Part shown: piece by piece, positions 1 to 8,474 of the stretch
Position numbering within the stretch: the stretch's first letter is position 1
How the letters are laid out: every line of letters begins with the position of its first letter
Origin: Blautia coccoides
GTDB taxonomy: Bacteria > Bacillota > Clostridia > Lachnospirales > Lachnospiraceae
Direction: 5' to 3'
NCBI RefSeq assembly: GCF_034355335.1
Contig: NZ_CP136422.1
Span: 4,374,501 to 4,438,500, forward strand
Length of the DNA: 64,000 nt
The notes under the pieces: model-generated
Told to the model about the DNA's origin: nothing
Seen by the model: only the letters and a program-made list of their open reading frames with translations
Databases searched by the model: none
Program-made: the position numbers and the translations under genes

Positions 1-234
1 AACCAGCTCCACATCCCGGAAACGCGCTGGGGCCGCTATTCCCGTCACTTCACACTGAAACTGGTATTTATATGGCAGCTTTTCCCTGCTGCATCTTCTT
101 GTGTAAGCGATCTGCACTGCAGGTACTTCCCCCTTCAGGATGGATATTCTGCCCACTGTATCCATTGTCTGGGGATCAGAGTCCGGAAATATCTTTTCAA
201 GACTTCCGGTTAAATAAAATTCAAATTCCGGCAT
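1..234 (-). CDS. N-terminal fragment of an unidentified protein (cut by window edge)
   Basis: Leftward reading frame of 78 codons without a stop that runs off the left end of the window. It starts at an ATG preceded by a strong Shine-Dalgarno sequence (GGAGAAGT just before the ATG). The product begins MPEFEFYLTG and continues through GEVPAVQIAY, with no signal peptide. The early 'GE-(V)-(x)-(x)-Q-(I)-A-Y' pattern reminds me of the N-terminus of DUF4091/glycoside-hydrolase-like proteins, but the fragment is too short to assign. The rest of the gene lies outside the window. It is the only frame here with a good start and RBS; the rightward frame across the same DNA has neither. Confidence 0.6.
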   Translation of the reverse strand, partial: MPEFEFYLTGSLEKIFPDSDPQTMDTVGRISILKGEVPAVQIAYTRRCSREKLPYKYQFQCEVTGIAAPARFRDVELV

Positions 235-368
235 ACTTCTCCTTTCTTTATTTCAAAATCGATTAGTTGTCAAATAGCCTTAAGAGCCATGTATTTAATA
301 TATCTCAGAAATTTTAACACTGTCAATCCCAAACACAATGGGGATATATAACAGTTATATTTTTTCTT

Positions 369-756
369 AATAACTCAAACTTCACACATAAAAAATGGGA
401 CTTGTATCTTGAAAAATCAATACTTTAGCTCGCAAAATAATAATCGTGCAGCACATTGACCATACTCCAGGGCTTTTTGTATATATTTAGGCAGTCTCTG
501 AATAAAGCCGGTTGTAAATTCTTCCAGTTGTTGTTCCGTGATGCGGAAATACTCCCTAACAGAATCCAACAATGCATTTAAAATGATCCACATGGATTGG
601 CTGAATGTAATATCATCCATTTCATCCATCCGGCAAAAGAATGTTTCATGAAATCATGGATAATCTTAGCGGCAAGCGGTTTATGCCTTTTTATGGGCTA
701 AAGTATTGATTTTTCAAGGTTCACCACACCAAATGATATGGGAAGTTTGAGTTATT
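369..756. mobile_element. MITE-like element with terminal inverted repeats
   Basis: A 388-bp stretch bounded by a perfect 15-bp inverted repeat (AATAACTCAAACTTC at 369-383, its complement at 742-756). Immediately outside are 11-bp direct repeats TATTTTTTCTT (358-368 and 757-767), which look like a target-site duplication, although they are T-rich. A second perfect 22-bp inverted repeat lies inside (408-429 and 697-718). The element has no room for a transposase, so it would be a non-autonomous element or an internally deleted remnant. Its right end supplies the stop codon of the PIN-domain gene. The boundaries are seen directly; mobility is inferred. Confidence 0.55.
417..629 (-). CDS. Small hypothetical ORF inside the MITE-like element
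   Basis: A 70-codon leftward frame lying wholly between the terminal repeats of the 369-756 element. The product has an even mix of helix-forming residues (YFRITEQQLEEF, LPKYIQKALEYGQ) and no signal or membrane segment. There is no Shine-Dalgarno sequence ahead of the ATG. Its last three codons and stop are formed by the inner 22-bp inverted repeat. It could be a cargo peptide or a remnant of a larger transposon ORF; whether it is translated is doubtful. Confidence 0.3.
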   Translation of the reverse strand: MDEMDDITFSQSMWIILNALLDSVREYFRITEQQLEEFTTGFIQRLPKYIQKALEYGQCAARLLFCELKY

Positions 757-1237
757 TATTTTTTCTTCTGCTAACCGTTAGGTCTTCTATATAATTTTTT
801 AGATGTGTATCTGTACTCCATATCATAATTCTTCCTACTGCCGGAACAGTGGCCTTAAAATTTTCATAAAAACGGATAATACTCATATCTCCAATTCCCA
901 TACGCAACGTAAGGGCTTTTTCTGGAAACTCACCTGCCAATGCCAACAGGTCATCCTTTTTCAACTCGGTTCCATACAATGTCCATGGTGCTTCCTCCTT
1001 AGCTGTTTTTTCCAGAAACTCTTTAAACTTTATTGCCTTTTCTCTTCTGATATTTCCATTATTTATATGGGCAATATGATTTCCACTCTCAATAATAGTG
1101 GCAACGGGAAGAATCAATATCTCTCCCTCCTCAACTGCTTTTTTAAATTCTTCTTTTACTGCTTCTTTGTCCCTGCACATATCCGGTATCTCAAGCAGAT
1201 TCATAATGATAGAGGTATCTATAAATCTCACATTCAT
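752..1237 (-). CDS. PIN-like nuclease domain protein
   Basis: Predicted 161-residue PIN-fold ribonuclease-like protein. The expected acidic residues are visible: D7 in FIDTSIIMN at the N-terminus, E50 in the IIESGNH segment, D117 in GIGDMSI and D143 in STDTHL. The start used is the second ATG, two bases after the upstream ATPase stop, because a GGGGGT Shine-Dalgarno sits before it; the longer ATG at 1255 lacks one. The gene is almost certainly co-translated with the ATPase (1240-2511). No antitoxin-like gene is adjacent, so it is not a standard VapBC pair. The last few codons and the stop lie in the flanking repeat of the MITE-like element, so the C-terminus may have been altered by insertion. 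RNA or DNA as target is unknown. Confidence 0.7.
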   Translation of the reverse strand: MNVRFIDTSIIMNLLEIPDMCRDKEAVKEEFKKAVEEGEILILPVATIIESGNHIAHINNGNIRREKAIKFKEFLEKTAKEEAPWTLYGTELKKDDLLALAGEFPEKALTLRMGIGDMSIIRFYENFKATVPAVGRIMIWSTDTHLKNYIEDLTVSRRKNK

Positions 1238-1239
1238 TT

Positions 1240-2511
1240 TTATACCCCCAGCCATGAATAATCTATACTTGTATCTGTTGACTTAATACTGTCCGTCAGC
1301 GTTTCTTCTGCCATCGCATATCCCAAACCGCCAGATGCAAGTATTTTTGGTGACTGCTTCACATCAACAAAAGGAATAAATCTGCTTGTCCCTTTTTCTT
1401 TATCTCTGTAAACAACAGAAACCCCCAGAAGTTTATTCTTATCATAACTGTTTAATAAAAATGCATTATGTGTAGTAAGAATAATATCTATATTTCTTTC
1501 CCTGCCTAACATTTGCAAACTCTCTATTAGCTTCCGTACCCTGCCCGGATGAATGCCATTATCAATTTCTTCAATAACAAGAACACCATTCTCAGGCATT
1601 GTTAACATGGATGATACCAGGGCAATACAGCGCAACGTTCCATCCGAAAGCTTTTTCGCGTCCACAAGCTCAGAAGAGGAAAGATACTGCTCCTTTAAGC
1701 CAAATATAACATCCCCCAATTTTGTTACCACAAACTCTATATCTTTCACTTCATTTTCCGGAAGACTGCATACGATATCAAGCAGCCGCTTCTTTTTCTC
1801 CTTCTCTTGGCAAAGATTGTAAAGCACCGGGGATATATTTTCACAATTTGTTTTTAACTCAACATCCGTTATCCTTACATAATCCCTCATTTCAGAAGGT
1901 ATTGGGTCAAGCACAAATATCCCCCTCAAGTTTTCCAACACCAAATTAACATATTGCAGGTTCTCAGTGTCTATTTCTGTATTCTCAGGCAGCTTGCTTT
2001 TCATTTGTGATAAAATGGAAACCGTCCTGATACATACAATATCGGGATTTGTTCCTCTTTTGCCGTTTCTATATTCTACCTTGATATCACCACTTTCTTC
2101 CTGCTGTAATTTTGTTCTGAATATCTTGTCACCCTGATGAACCGTCTTTCCATTTTTCACTTTATACAAAGACTCTTCTTCTACTACATTTCTTCTTAAT
2201 GTATTGATTTTTATATCATACAGCAAATCATACTCATCATCCAAGTCCACAAGACATCCCAGACGAAATGCAGATGTTCTGAATCTGCTACACGCTTTGC
2301 TCCCCCCTCTGACGTGACTGTCATGATTCCTGGTACCATCCAGGACAACACTAATCTCAACTCCCATTGCCAGTTCTGCCAAAATACTGATTCCTTCAAT
2401 TGCATTACTTTTTCCAGAAGCATTGGTACCCACCAGGCTTGTGACAGCTTCCAAATTCAATTCTGCTTTTTCAAAACTTTTAAAGTTCTCATATATAAAG
2501 CTTTTTATCAT
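1240..2511 (-). CDS. AAA/ABC-type ATPase (OLD/RecF-like, AAA_15/21)
   Basis: 423-residue SMC/RecF-like ATPase without a fused nuclease. Walker A is GTNASGKS (28-35), following the typical IYENFKSFEKAEL start. A signature-like LSDGTLR lies at 288-294, Walker B VLVIEEID at about 310-317 with E314/E315, and the switch histidine is in TTHNA (H348). The C-terminus ends shortly after the ATPase core, with no TOPRIM domain, so it is not a full OLD nuclease. ATPases of this group power many two-gene defence systems (known for the family); here the partner is the PIN protein encoded two bases downstream. The pair is therefore a candidate defence or nucleic-acid-quality-control module, but that role is inferred from context alone. 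Confidence 0.8.
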   Translation of the reverse strand: MIKSFIYENFKSFEKAELNLEAVTSLVGTNASGKSNAIEGISILAELAMGVEISVVLDGTRNHDSHVRGGSKACSRFRTSAFRLGCLVDLDDEYDLLYDIKINTLRRNVVEEESLYKVKNGKTVHQGDKIFRTKLQQEESGDIKVEYRNGKRGTNPDIVCIRTVSILSQMKSKLPENTEIDTENLQYVNLVLENLRGIFVLDPIPSEMRDYVRITDVELKTNCENISPVLYNLCQEKEKKKRLLDIVCSLPENEVKDIEFVVTKLGDVIFGLKEQYLSSSELVDAKKLSDGTLRCIALVSSMLTMPENGVLVIEEIDNGIHPGRVRKLIESLQMLGRERNIDIILTTHNAFLLNSYDKNKLLGVSVVYRDKEKGTSRFIPFVDVKQSPKILASGGLGYAMAEETLTDSIKSTDTSIDYSWLGV

Positions 2512-2994
2512 AATTGCCTTTCCATCTCTTTCTATATATTATATAGCGATCAACAACATCTACCATTACACCTTTTCCTATTTAGTAATTATATCCTATA
2601 CTTTATATTTTGTACACCCGCACAAACAAAAAGCACCTCACACAGAGATGCCGGATGACCCATTTATGAAATACTGAAACAGTGTCAGAAACATCAAAGA
2701 ATAGATGATATCTTAGATTATTTGATTTATGTTTCAGAATTAATAATATCTCAATAAAAACTAGAGTGTGTTTGACTACTCTAAGCTATGATACAATTTT
2801 AAAGGTTAAGCCCCAGCATATGCCAAGGCTTAACCATACTAATATTTCCAGATTAAGATAATTTCGTCATATCGCCTAAATTTTATTTACTCCATAAAAA
2901 CATTAAATTCACTCCATTTTTACTCCATTTCATACGATAATTGGCGATATTTAACGGTACCTTCCCAGTACCCAAAGACCACTCAAAACAGCCT
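2512..2994. other. Intergenic region with one hairpin
   Basis: 483 bp with no convincing gene, lying between the ATPase gene's 5' end and the metA stop. It holds an AT-rich ATPase promoter region (TATATAATATATAG near 2530-2545, no clear -35) and a 9-bp inverted repeat GGTTAAGCC/GGCTTAACC (2804-2812/2827-2835) with a short T-run on the leftward side (TTTAAAATTG). The hairpin could end metA transcription, though it is about 160 bp past the stop. Nothing else was seen. Confidence 0.5.
2804..2835 (-). terminator. Possible metA terminator hairpin
   Basis: Perfect 9-bp stem (GGTTAAGCC with GGCTTAACC) and a 14-nt loop. Read leftward it is followed by TTTAAAATTG, a weak T-run. It is the only hairpin seen downstream of metA. 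Confidence 0.35.
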
Positions 2995-3915
2995 TTAAAA
3001 CGGCGTCCCATCCAAGTCATAAGGCGTGATCTGGTAAACGTAATAATTGAGCCAGTTGGTGTACAGGTTATTTGCATGTGCCCTCCAAAGCAGAAGAGGC
3101 TTGTTATCAGGGTCATTCTCAGGATAATAATTCTCAGGCAGTTTAATATCCATACCTTTCCCTTTATCCCTCTTATATTCCCCGTCCAGGGTCACCCGGT
3201 CATATTCCGGATGTCCCATCACAAAAATCTGACGCCCGTCCATTGCCATACAAAGGAACACACCGGCTTCGTCGGATTCAGCCAGAACAGTCAGCGCATC
3301 ACATGCATGGATATCCTCTGCCGCCACTTCTGTATGACGGGAGTGGGGCGCTAAAAATTCATCATCAAAGCCGCGCACAAGAGGCACCTTTCGGTTTTCC
3401 ACCCTGTGGCGGAAAAGACCGAATACTTTGTGATCCATCATTTTTTTCTCCAGGCCATAATGATAGTAAAGACCGGCCTGGGCAGCCCAGCACAGATAAA
3501 TCGTGGAGGTCACATTCGTCTTGGTCCACTCCATGATCCCTTTCAGCTCTTCCCAGTAATCCACTTCCTCAAACTCCATCTGCTCTACCGGAGCGCCTGT
3601 GATGATCATTCCGTCAAACTTATGGTCCTTTACCTGTTCAAAGGTCTCATAGAATTTATTCAGATGACTGGTGGCTGTGTTTTTCGACTCATGAGTCGCC
3701 ACCATCATAAAAGATACATCCACCTGCAGAGGTGTATTGGACAGCGAGCGAAGAAGCTGCAGTTCGGTATCCTCCTTGAGAGGCATCAGATTCAGGATCA
3801 GGATCCGGATCGGGCGGATATCCTGATGGACAGCACGCCCCTCATCCATGACGAATATATTTTCTTTTTCCAGTATTTCCTTCACAGGCAGGTCACTTTG
3901 TATTTTGATCGGCAT
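2995..3915 (-). CDS. metA: Homoserine O-acetyltransferase, MetA family
   Basis: 306-residue cytoplasmic enzyme that acylates homoserine in methionine synthesis. The catalytic cysteine is C142 (YLCWAAQAG), with H235 and E237 in GHPEYDR completing the triad. Residue 111 is glutamate ([10 protein letters not shown]), where E. coli MetA has glycine. In this family Glu111 is known to favour acetyl-CoA over succinyl-CoA, so this is predicted to be an acetyltransferase despite the usual 'succinyltransferase' label. Length and the [10 protein letters not shown] motif are typical. It is the last gene of the leftward rluF-ligA-cls-metA run, 58 bp after cls. I saw no SAM riboswitch in that gap. Confidence 0.95.
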   Translation of the reverse strand: MPIKIQSDLPVKEILEKENIFVMDEGRAVHQDIRPIRILILNLMPLKEDTELQLLRSLSNTPLQVDVSFMMVATHESKNTATSHLNKFYETFEQVKDHKFDGMIITGAPVEQMEFEEVDYWEELKGIMEWTKTNVTSTIYLCWAAQAGLYYHYGLEKKMMDHKVFGLFRHRVENRKVPLVRGFDDEFLAPHSRHTEVAAEDIHACDALTVLAESDEAGVFLCMAMDGRQIFVMGHPEYDRVTLDGEYKRDKGKGMDIKLPENYYPENDPDNKPLLLWRAHANNLYTNWLNYYVYQITPYDLDGTPF

Positions 3916-3973
3916 ATTGTATTCCCTCTTTCTTTCTGTATTTTTTAACTATTCAGCAGGCTGCGCCTTTATT

Positions 3974-5533
3974 TTACATCAGCGGTGCAAATATACGCAG
4001 CACTTTTCCCATGATCCTTGTGAAAATACCCAGGCGTTTGTAGTCTGCCACGGAAATCTTCACACATTTATTTTTTGTATACTGAAAATCCCGCTCCACA
4101 TAGGGAATCTGGGAGTTCCGGTAAAAGAGCACACCATCCTCAAAATGGTGGTAAAAGCTTCTGTAGTCCATATTCACGGTACCTACAACAGCCTTCTCAT
4201 CATCTGATATAAAGACTTTTGCATGGACAAATCCGGGCGTGTATTCATAGATTTCCACACCCGCCTCCAACAGTTCGTTGTAGTACGTCTTGGCAAGGGC
4301 AAAGGCAGTTTTTTTATCAGGAATATGGGGCATGATAATGCAGACCTCCACACCGCGTTTTGCCGCATAGGTCAGCGTCATGATCATCTCATGGTCAAGG
4401 ATCAGATACGGCGTCATAATATGTACGTAGCGCTGCGCTGTATTCAATATGTCCAGGTATACCTGTTTCCCCATTCTCTCATACCCATAGGGCATCACAT
4501 CATAGGGAATGACATATCCGTCATTCGGTATCTGCAGATCTGCGGGAGTCCTATATGGCTCATATTCCAGATCTCCCCGCTCTGACACACCCCACATTTC
4601 CAGAAACATGAAGGTAAAGCGCTCCACTGCCTCGCCCTTCAGCATGACTGCCGTATCCTTCCAGTGTCCGAAACGTTCCTTCTTATTAATATACTCATCT
4701 GCCAGGTTCGTCCCTCCAGTAAAAGCCACTTTACCGTCGACCACAAGGATCTTTCTGTGGTCCCTGTTATTGTAATGGGGGGAGAAGAATGGCTTGATCG
4801 GAGCGAACATTTTGCACTGGATCCCCTCTCTCTCCAAAATCCTCGGATAGAAAGAGGGAAGCAGGGCCAGCACACACATACCGTCATACATGACTCTGAC
4901 CTCCACGCCTTCTTTGACTTTCTTTTTCAAAAGTTCCAGCACGGTATTCCACATATATCCCTCTTCCAGGATAAAATACTCCATGAAAATAAACTTCTCA
5001 GCCTTCTCAAGCTCTTTAAGCATGGCCGGAAACTGCTCATCTCCCAGAGGAAAATAGGTCACCAGAGTGTGCTCATAGACCGGGCAGGTGCCATATTCCA
5101 TCAGATAAGAAGCCAGATGCCCCATCTGGGGATTCTTCTGTTCTAAATCTTTTTTCACCTTTTCCTTCTGGGTCACATACTGTTTTGTAAATTTTCCAAG
5201 GTATTGAAGCCTCTGGTAAATCATTCTGGTTCCCGGCTGACTGTTGATATAGAGGTAAAATAAGGCTCCGAATACAGGAACAACAGTCAGGGGAAGCATC
5301 CAGACCAGTTTAAAGTCGGGATTTCCTCTGCTGTTGAAAAGATGCAGAAGCACAAGCACACCTAAAACTACAAATCCGGCATAAATATAAAAGCTGTAAT
5401 CCTTCAGCCAGATAAAACTGGATATGATCAGTGCAAACTGGATCAGAAAAGCAAAGACCACGATCAACGTCCTGCCGAAAATGATGGTCTTAACACCTTT
5501 CAGCCCTTTCTTTTTCATCTCTTCAGACTGCAT
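3974..5533 (-). CDS. cls: Cardiolipin synthase (phospholipase D family)
   Basis: 519-residue membrane enzyme that condenses phosphatidylglycerol into cardiolipin. Three hydrophobic segments lie near the N-terminus (about 22-42, 45-65 and 78-96). Two HKD catalytic motifs follow: H259-K261-D266 (DHRKILVVDG) and H437-K439-D444 (VHAKVFISDD). The length matches the Cls/ClsA family. Its start is 17 bp downstream of the ligA stop, so it is probably co-transcribed with ligA. Both catalytic motifs are intact. Confidence 0.93.
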   Translation of the reverse strand: MQSEEMKKKGLKGVKTIIFGRTLIVVFAFLIQFALIISSFIWLKDYSFYIYAGFVVLGVLVLLHLFNSRGNPDFKLVWMLPLTVVPVFGALFYLYINSQPGTRMIYQRLQYLGKFTKQYVTQKEKVKKDLEQKNPQMGHLASYLMEYGTCPVYEHTLVTYFPLGDEQFPAMLKELEKAEKFIFMEYFILEEGYMWNTVLELLKKKVKEGVEVRVMYDGMCVLALLPSFYPRILEREGIQCKMFAPIKPFFSPHYNNRDHRKILVVDGKVAFTGGTNLADEYINKKERFGHWKDTAVMLKGEAVERFTFMFLEMWGVSERGDLEYEPYRTPADLQIPNDGYVIPYDVMPYGYERMGKQVYLDILNTAQRYVHIMTPYLILDHEMIMTLTYAAKRGVEVCIIMPHIPDKKTAFALAKTYYNELLEAGVEIYEYTPGFVHAKVFISDDEKAVVGTVNMDYRSFYHHFEDGVLFYRNSQIPYVERDFQYTKNKCVKISVADYKRLGIFTRIMGKVLRIFAPLM

Positions 5534-5550
5534 TTCCTACCTTCTTTCTG

Positions 5551-7506
5551 TCATGCTTCCTCTGAAAGCTTCAGGAAATCCTCCTCTGACAGAATGGGGA
5601 TTCCTAAATCCTTGGCTTTCTTATTCTTTGAAGAGGAGGATGTGGTGTCATTGTTGATCAGGTAATCTGTCTTGGAAGTTACACTCGCCGTAACCTTGCC
5701 GCCCCTCTCTTCGATAAATTCTTTCAGTTGTGCCCGGTTTGCAAAATGCTCCACGCTTCCGGTGATCACAAATTGTTTTCCCTCCAGACTCTGGGTACTC
5801 TCTGTCTTAACTTCCTCAAAGGTCAGATGGGATAAGAGATGCTCCAATCTTTTAATATTTCCCTCATCTGAAAAATACTCTGTAAAAGTTCCCGCGATAA
5901 CCGGTCCGATCCCCTCCACGCTGCTGATCTCCTCGGGGGTGGCGTGTATGATCTTATCCAGGTCATACCGGAATTCTTTACAGATCACCTTTGCGTTGGC
6001 GATGCCCACATTGGAGATTCCCAGGCTGTACAGGAGTCTCGGCAATGTGGTATGGGACGCTTTTTCTATGCTGGCAGTCAGATTGTCATAGGACTTCTGT
6101 CCGAAACCATCCATGGAGACAATCTCATCTCTGTATTTTTCAATCTCAAAGATATCACCAAAATCCTTTATAAATCCTTTTAATATGAATTTCTCCAGGG
6201 TTGCCTCTGACAATCCGTCTATATTCATGGCGTCTCTGCTTACAAACAGGGTAAAGGATTTTATTTTCTTGGCCTGGCATTCCGTGTTCATGCAGTACAG
6301 GGATTCCACATCATTGGTCTTTATGACTCTGGCCTCCTGCCCGCAGACCGGACATGCATGGGGAATCTCAATGGCTCCGCTTCTCGTCAGATTCTCCGCG
6401 ATCTGCGGAATGATCATATTGGCTTTGTAGACCTGGATCTTGTCCCCGATTCCCAGCTCCAAATCCTTCAGGATACTGATATTGTGCACACTGGCCCTGC
6501 TCACTGTAGTTCCCTCCAGCTCCACCGGTTCAAAGATTGCCACAGGATTGATCAGGCCGGTCCTTGACGGACTCCATTCTATCTCTTTCAGAGTAGTTTC
6601 CCGAATCTCATCCTTCCATTTAAAAGCAAATGCATTCCGTGGGAATTTTGCGGTGCTTCCCAGAGAATCTCCGTAAGCAATATCATCATAGAGTGCAACC
6701 AGGCCATCTGACGGAAAATCATTTTTAGTGATCTTCTCAGAAAAGTAAGCGATGGCATCATCCAGGGTTTCCGCAGTCACCATCCGGTACTCCACCACAT
6801 CAAAGCCCTGTGCTTCCAGCCATTCAAACTGCTTCTGCCTGGAATTTTCAAAATCCACACCCTCGGCCCGGACCAGGGAAAATGCGTAAAACTGCACATT
6901 CCGCTTTGCCGTGATCTCATTGTTGAGCTGCCGTACAGAGCCGCTGCACAGATTTCTGGGATTTTTATAGCGGGCATCCACATCCTCGATCTGTTCATTG
7001 ATCTTCTCAAAATCAGAATAGGTGATAATGGCCTCCCCGCGCAGGATCAGCTCCCCTTTGTGGGCGATCTGAAGGGGGATATTCTTAAAGACCTTGGCGT
7101 TGTTGGTAATGACTTCCCCCACTACACCATTTCCCCTGGTAACTGCTTTCAAAAGACTGCCGTCCCGGTAAGTCAGTACAATGGTGAGTCCGTCCAGTTT
7201 CCAGGAGAGAAGGGTCTTCTGTTCCCCGATAAACTCCCGCAGGATTTCCACATCCTTTGTCTTGTCCAGGGAGAGCATGGGGCTTTCATGGGCTTCCTTC
7301 TGCAGTTCATCCAATGCTTCGTATCCCACGGAGACCGTTGGGCTGCCGGTCAGGGTGATCCCAGTCTCCCGCTCCAGCTTCGTCAGTTCATCATAGAGCT
7401 TATCATACTCAAAATTGCTCATGATCTCCCTGTCTTCCTGATAATATGCCTTTGCCGCCTCATTTAAAAGAGGAATCAGTTCTTTCATCCTCGCTGTCTT
7501 ATCCAT
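5551..7506 (-). CDS. ligA: NAD-dependent DNA ligase LigA (divergent)
   Basis: 651-residue LigA-type ligase. Domain order is normal: Ia (about 1-60), adenylation with nucleophile K103 (SWKLDGLT), OB fold, zinc finger (CPVCGQ ... CMNTECQ), helix-hairpin-helix repeats and a C-terminal BRCT domain (GKQFVITGS). The start used is the second ATG, placed by GGAGG and one base after the rluF stop. Oddities: the usual TRGDG..GED motif reads TRGNG..GEV (N126, V132), and the PMLSL segment continues DKT instead of the usual NAF. This suggests a second, diverged LigA paralogue rather than the housekeeping copy, but only a genome comparison could show that. Confidence 0.92.
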   Translation of the reverse strand: MDKTARMKELIPLLNEAAKAYYQEDREIMSNFEYDKLYDELTKLERETGITLTGSPTVSVGYEALDELQKEAHESPMLSLDKTKDVEILREFIGEQKTLLSWKLDGLTIVLTYRDGSLLKAVTRGNGVVGEVITNNAKVFKNIPLQIAHKGELILRGEAIITYSDFEKINEQIEDVDARYKNPRNLCSGSVRQLNNEITAKRNVQFYAFSLVRAEGVDFENSRQKQFEWLEAQGFDVVEYRMVTAETLDDAIAYFSEKITKNDFPSDGLVALYDDIAYGDSLGSTAKFPRNAFAFKWKDEIRETTLKEIEWSPSRTGLINPVAIFEPVELEGTTVSRASVHNISILKDLELGIGDKIQVYKANMIIPQIAENLTRSGAIEIPHACPVCGQEARVIKTNDVESLYCMNTECQAKKIKSFTLFVSRDAMNIDGLSEATLEKFILKGFIKDFGDIFEIEKYRDEIVSMDGFGQKSYDNLTASIEKASHTTLPRLLYSLGISNVGIANAKVICKEFRYDLDKIIHATPEEISSVEGIGPVIAGTFTEYFSDEGNIKRLEHLLSHLTFEEVKTESTQSLEGKQFVITGSVEHFANRAQLKEFIEERGGKVTASVTSKTDYLINNDTTSSSSKNKKAKDLGIPILSEEDFLKLSEEA

Positions 7507-7507
7507 G

Positions 7508-8245
7508 TTACCTTTTCCTCCGTTCATTTTTCCTTATGACAGTCGTCTCTGAAGAATCCTGAATGAGACTTTTTAAATTCTCCAGTTCCTTTTCCGCAGC
7601 CTCCCGGTACTGTCCGACCGGCAGGTCACCCAGCTCCAGATTCATAACACGAACCCGCACAAGCCGTTCCACTCTATATCCCAGATATTCACACATCCGC
7701 CGGATCTGACGGTTCAGACCCTGGGTAAGGATAATGCGAAAGGTTTTCTTCCCTGTCTTTTCCACCTGGCACTTTCTCGTCACCGTGCCCAGAATAGGGA
7801 CACCGGATGACATTTTTTTGATAAAATCATCTGTCACAGGCTTATCCACAGTCACCAGATACTCTTTTTCATGGCAGTTGCCGGCCCGCATCATCTTATT
7901 CACAAGTTCACCCTGATTGGTCAGAAGCAAAAGTCCTTCCGAATCTTTGTCAAGCCTTCCTATATAATATATCCGAATTGGGTAATCTATATAAGAGATC
8001 ACATTCTTTTTTATTTTGGGATTGGCTGTACACTCAATTCCTCTTGGTTTGTGAAAGAGCAGAAGCACTTTTTTTTCTTCGCGGCGGACTTTTTTTCCGT
8101 TCACTAAAATCTCCTGCCCCTCTTGGATCTGCATGCCCAGAACGGCAGTTTTACCGTCCACCATAACTCTTCCGTCCTGTACAAGACGGTCCGCCTCCCG
8201 CCTGGAACAGACGCCGGCGTCACTCAGATATTTATTTAAACGCAT
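7508..8245 (-). CDS. rluF: 23S rRNA pseudouridine synthase, RluF-like
   Basis: 245-residue pseudouridine synthase of the RsuA/RluB/E/F family. It has an N-terminal S4 RNA-binding domain (MRLNKYLSDAGVCSRREADR), then the catalytic GRLDKDSEGLLLLTN motif with the active-site aspartate. The HEKEYLVTVDKPVT and QGLNRQIRRMCEYLGY segments match E. coli RluF closely, so U2604 of 23S rRNA is the likely target, although RluB-type specificity cannot be excluded. It heads the leftward run leading to ligA, cls and metA. The C-terminus is short and basic, without the long tail of E. coli RluF. Confidence 0.88.
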   Translation of the reverse strand: MRLNKYLSDAGVCSRREADRLVQDGRVMVDGKTAVLGMQIQEGQEILVNGKKVRREEKKVLLLFHKPRGIECTANPKIKKNVISYIDYPIRIYYIGRLDKDSEGLLLLTNQGELVNKMMRAGNCHEKEYLVTVDKPVTDDFIKKMSSGVPILGTVTRKCQVEKTGKKTFRIILTQGLNRQIRRMCEYLGYRVERLVRVRVMNLELGDLPVGQYREAAEKELENLKSLIQDSSETTVIRKNERRKR

Positions 8246-8373
8246 GTTCTGTGCGCTCCTTTATGTATTATGATAAAGAGTATATCACAGGTTCTGCCCG
8301 CAAGTAAAGCGCTCGCTTTTCCTGCCTTTAAGATATCTTAAGCAGTTATTTCGACATTTTTTCGCTTTGCGCC

Positions 8374-8403
8374 TTGCCAATACTTCCAATGCGATAGTAT
8401 AAT
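8374..8403 (+). promoter_or_regulatory. Sigma-A-type promoter for the deacetylase gene
   Basis: TTGCCA (8374-8379), an 18-bp spacer, then TATAAT (8398-8403). It lies about 70 bp upstream of the chosen start codon at 8475 and points rightward. Confidence 0.65.
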
Positions 8404-8474
8404 GATAACGTGTACTTATGAATGTGCCCGATCAGACCATGATCGGACATATGAATTACAAAGGGGTTAATGTA

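Noticed and set aside
72..266. Rightward 64-codon frame at the left edge
   Set aside because: No ribosome site; the opposite strand carries a longer frame with a strong Shine-Dalgarno running off the edge.
752..1237. VapC toxin of a VapBC pair
   Set aside because: No small antitoxin gene is adjacent; the partner is a full-size ATPase.
3916..3973. SAM (S-box) riboswitch ahead of metA
   Set aside because: The cls-metA gap is only 58 bp, too short for an S-box, and none of its conserved text is present.
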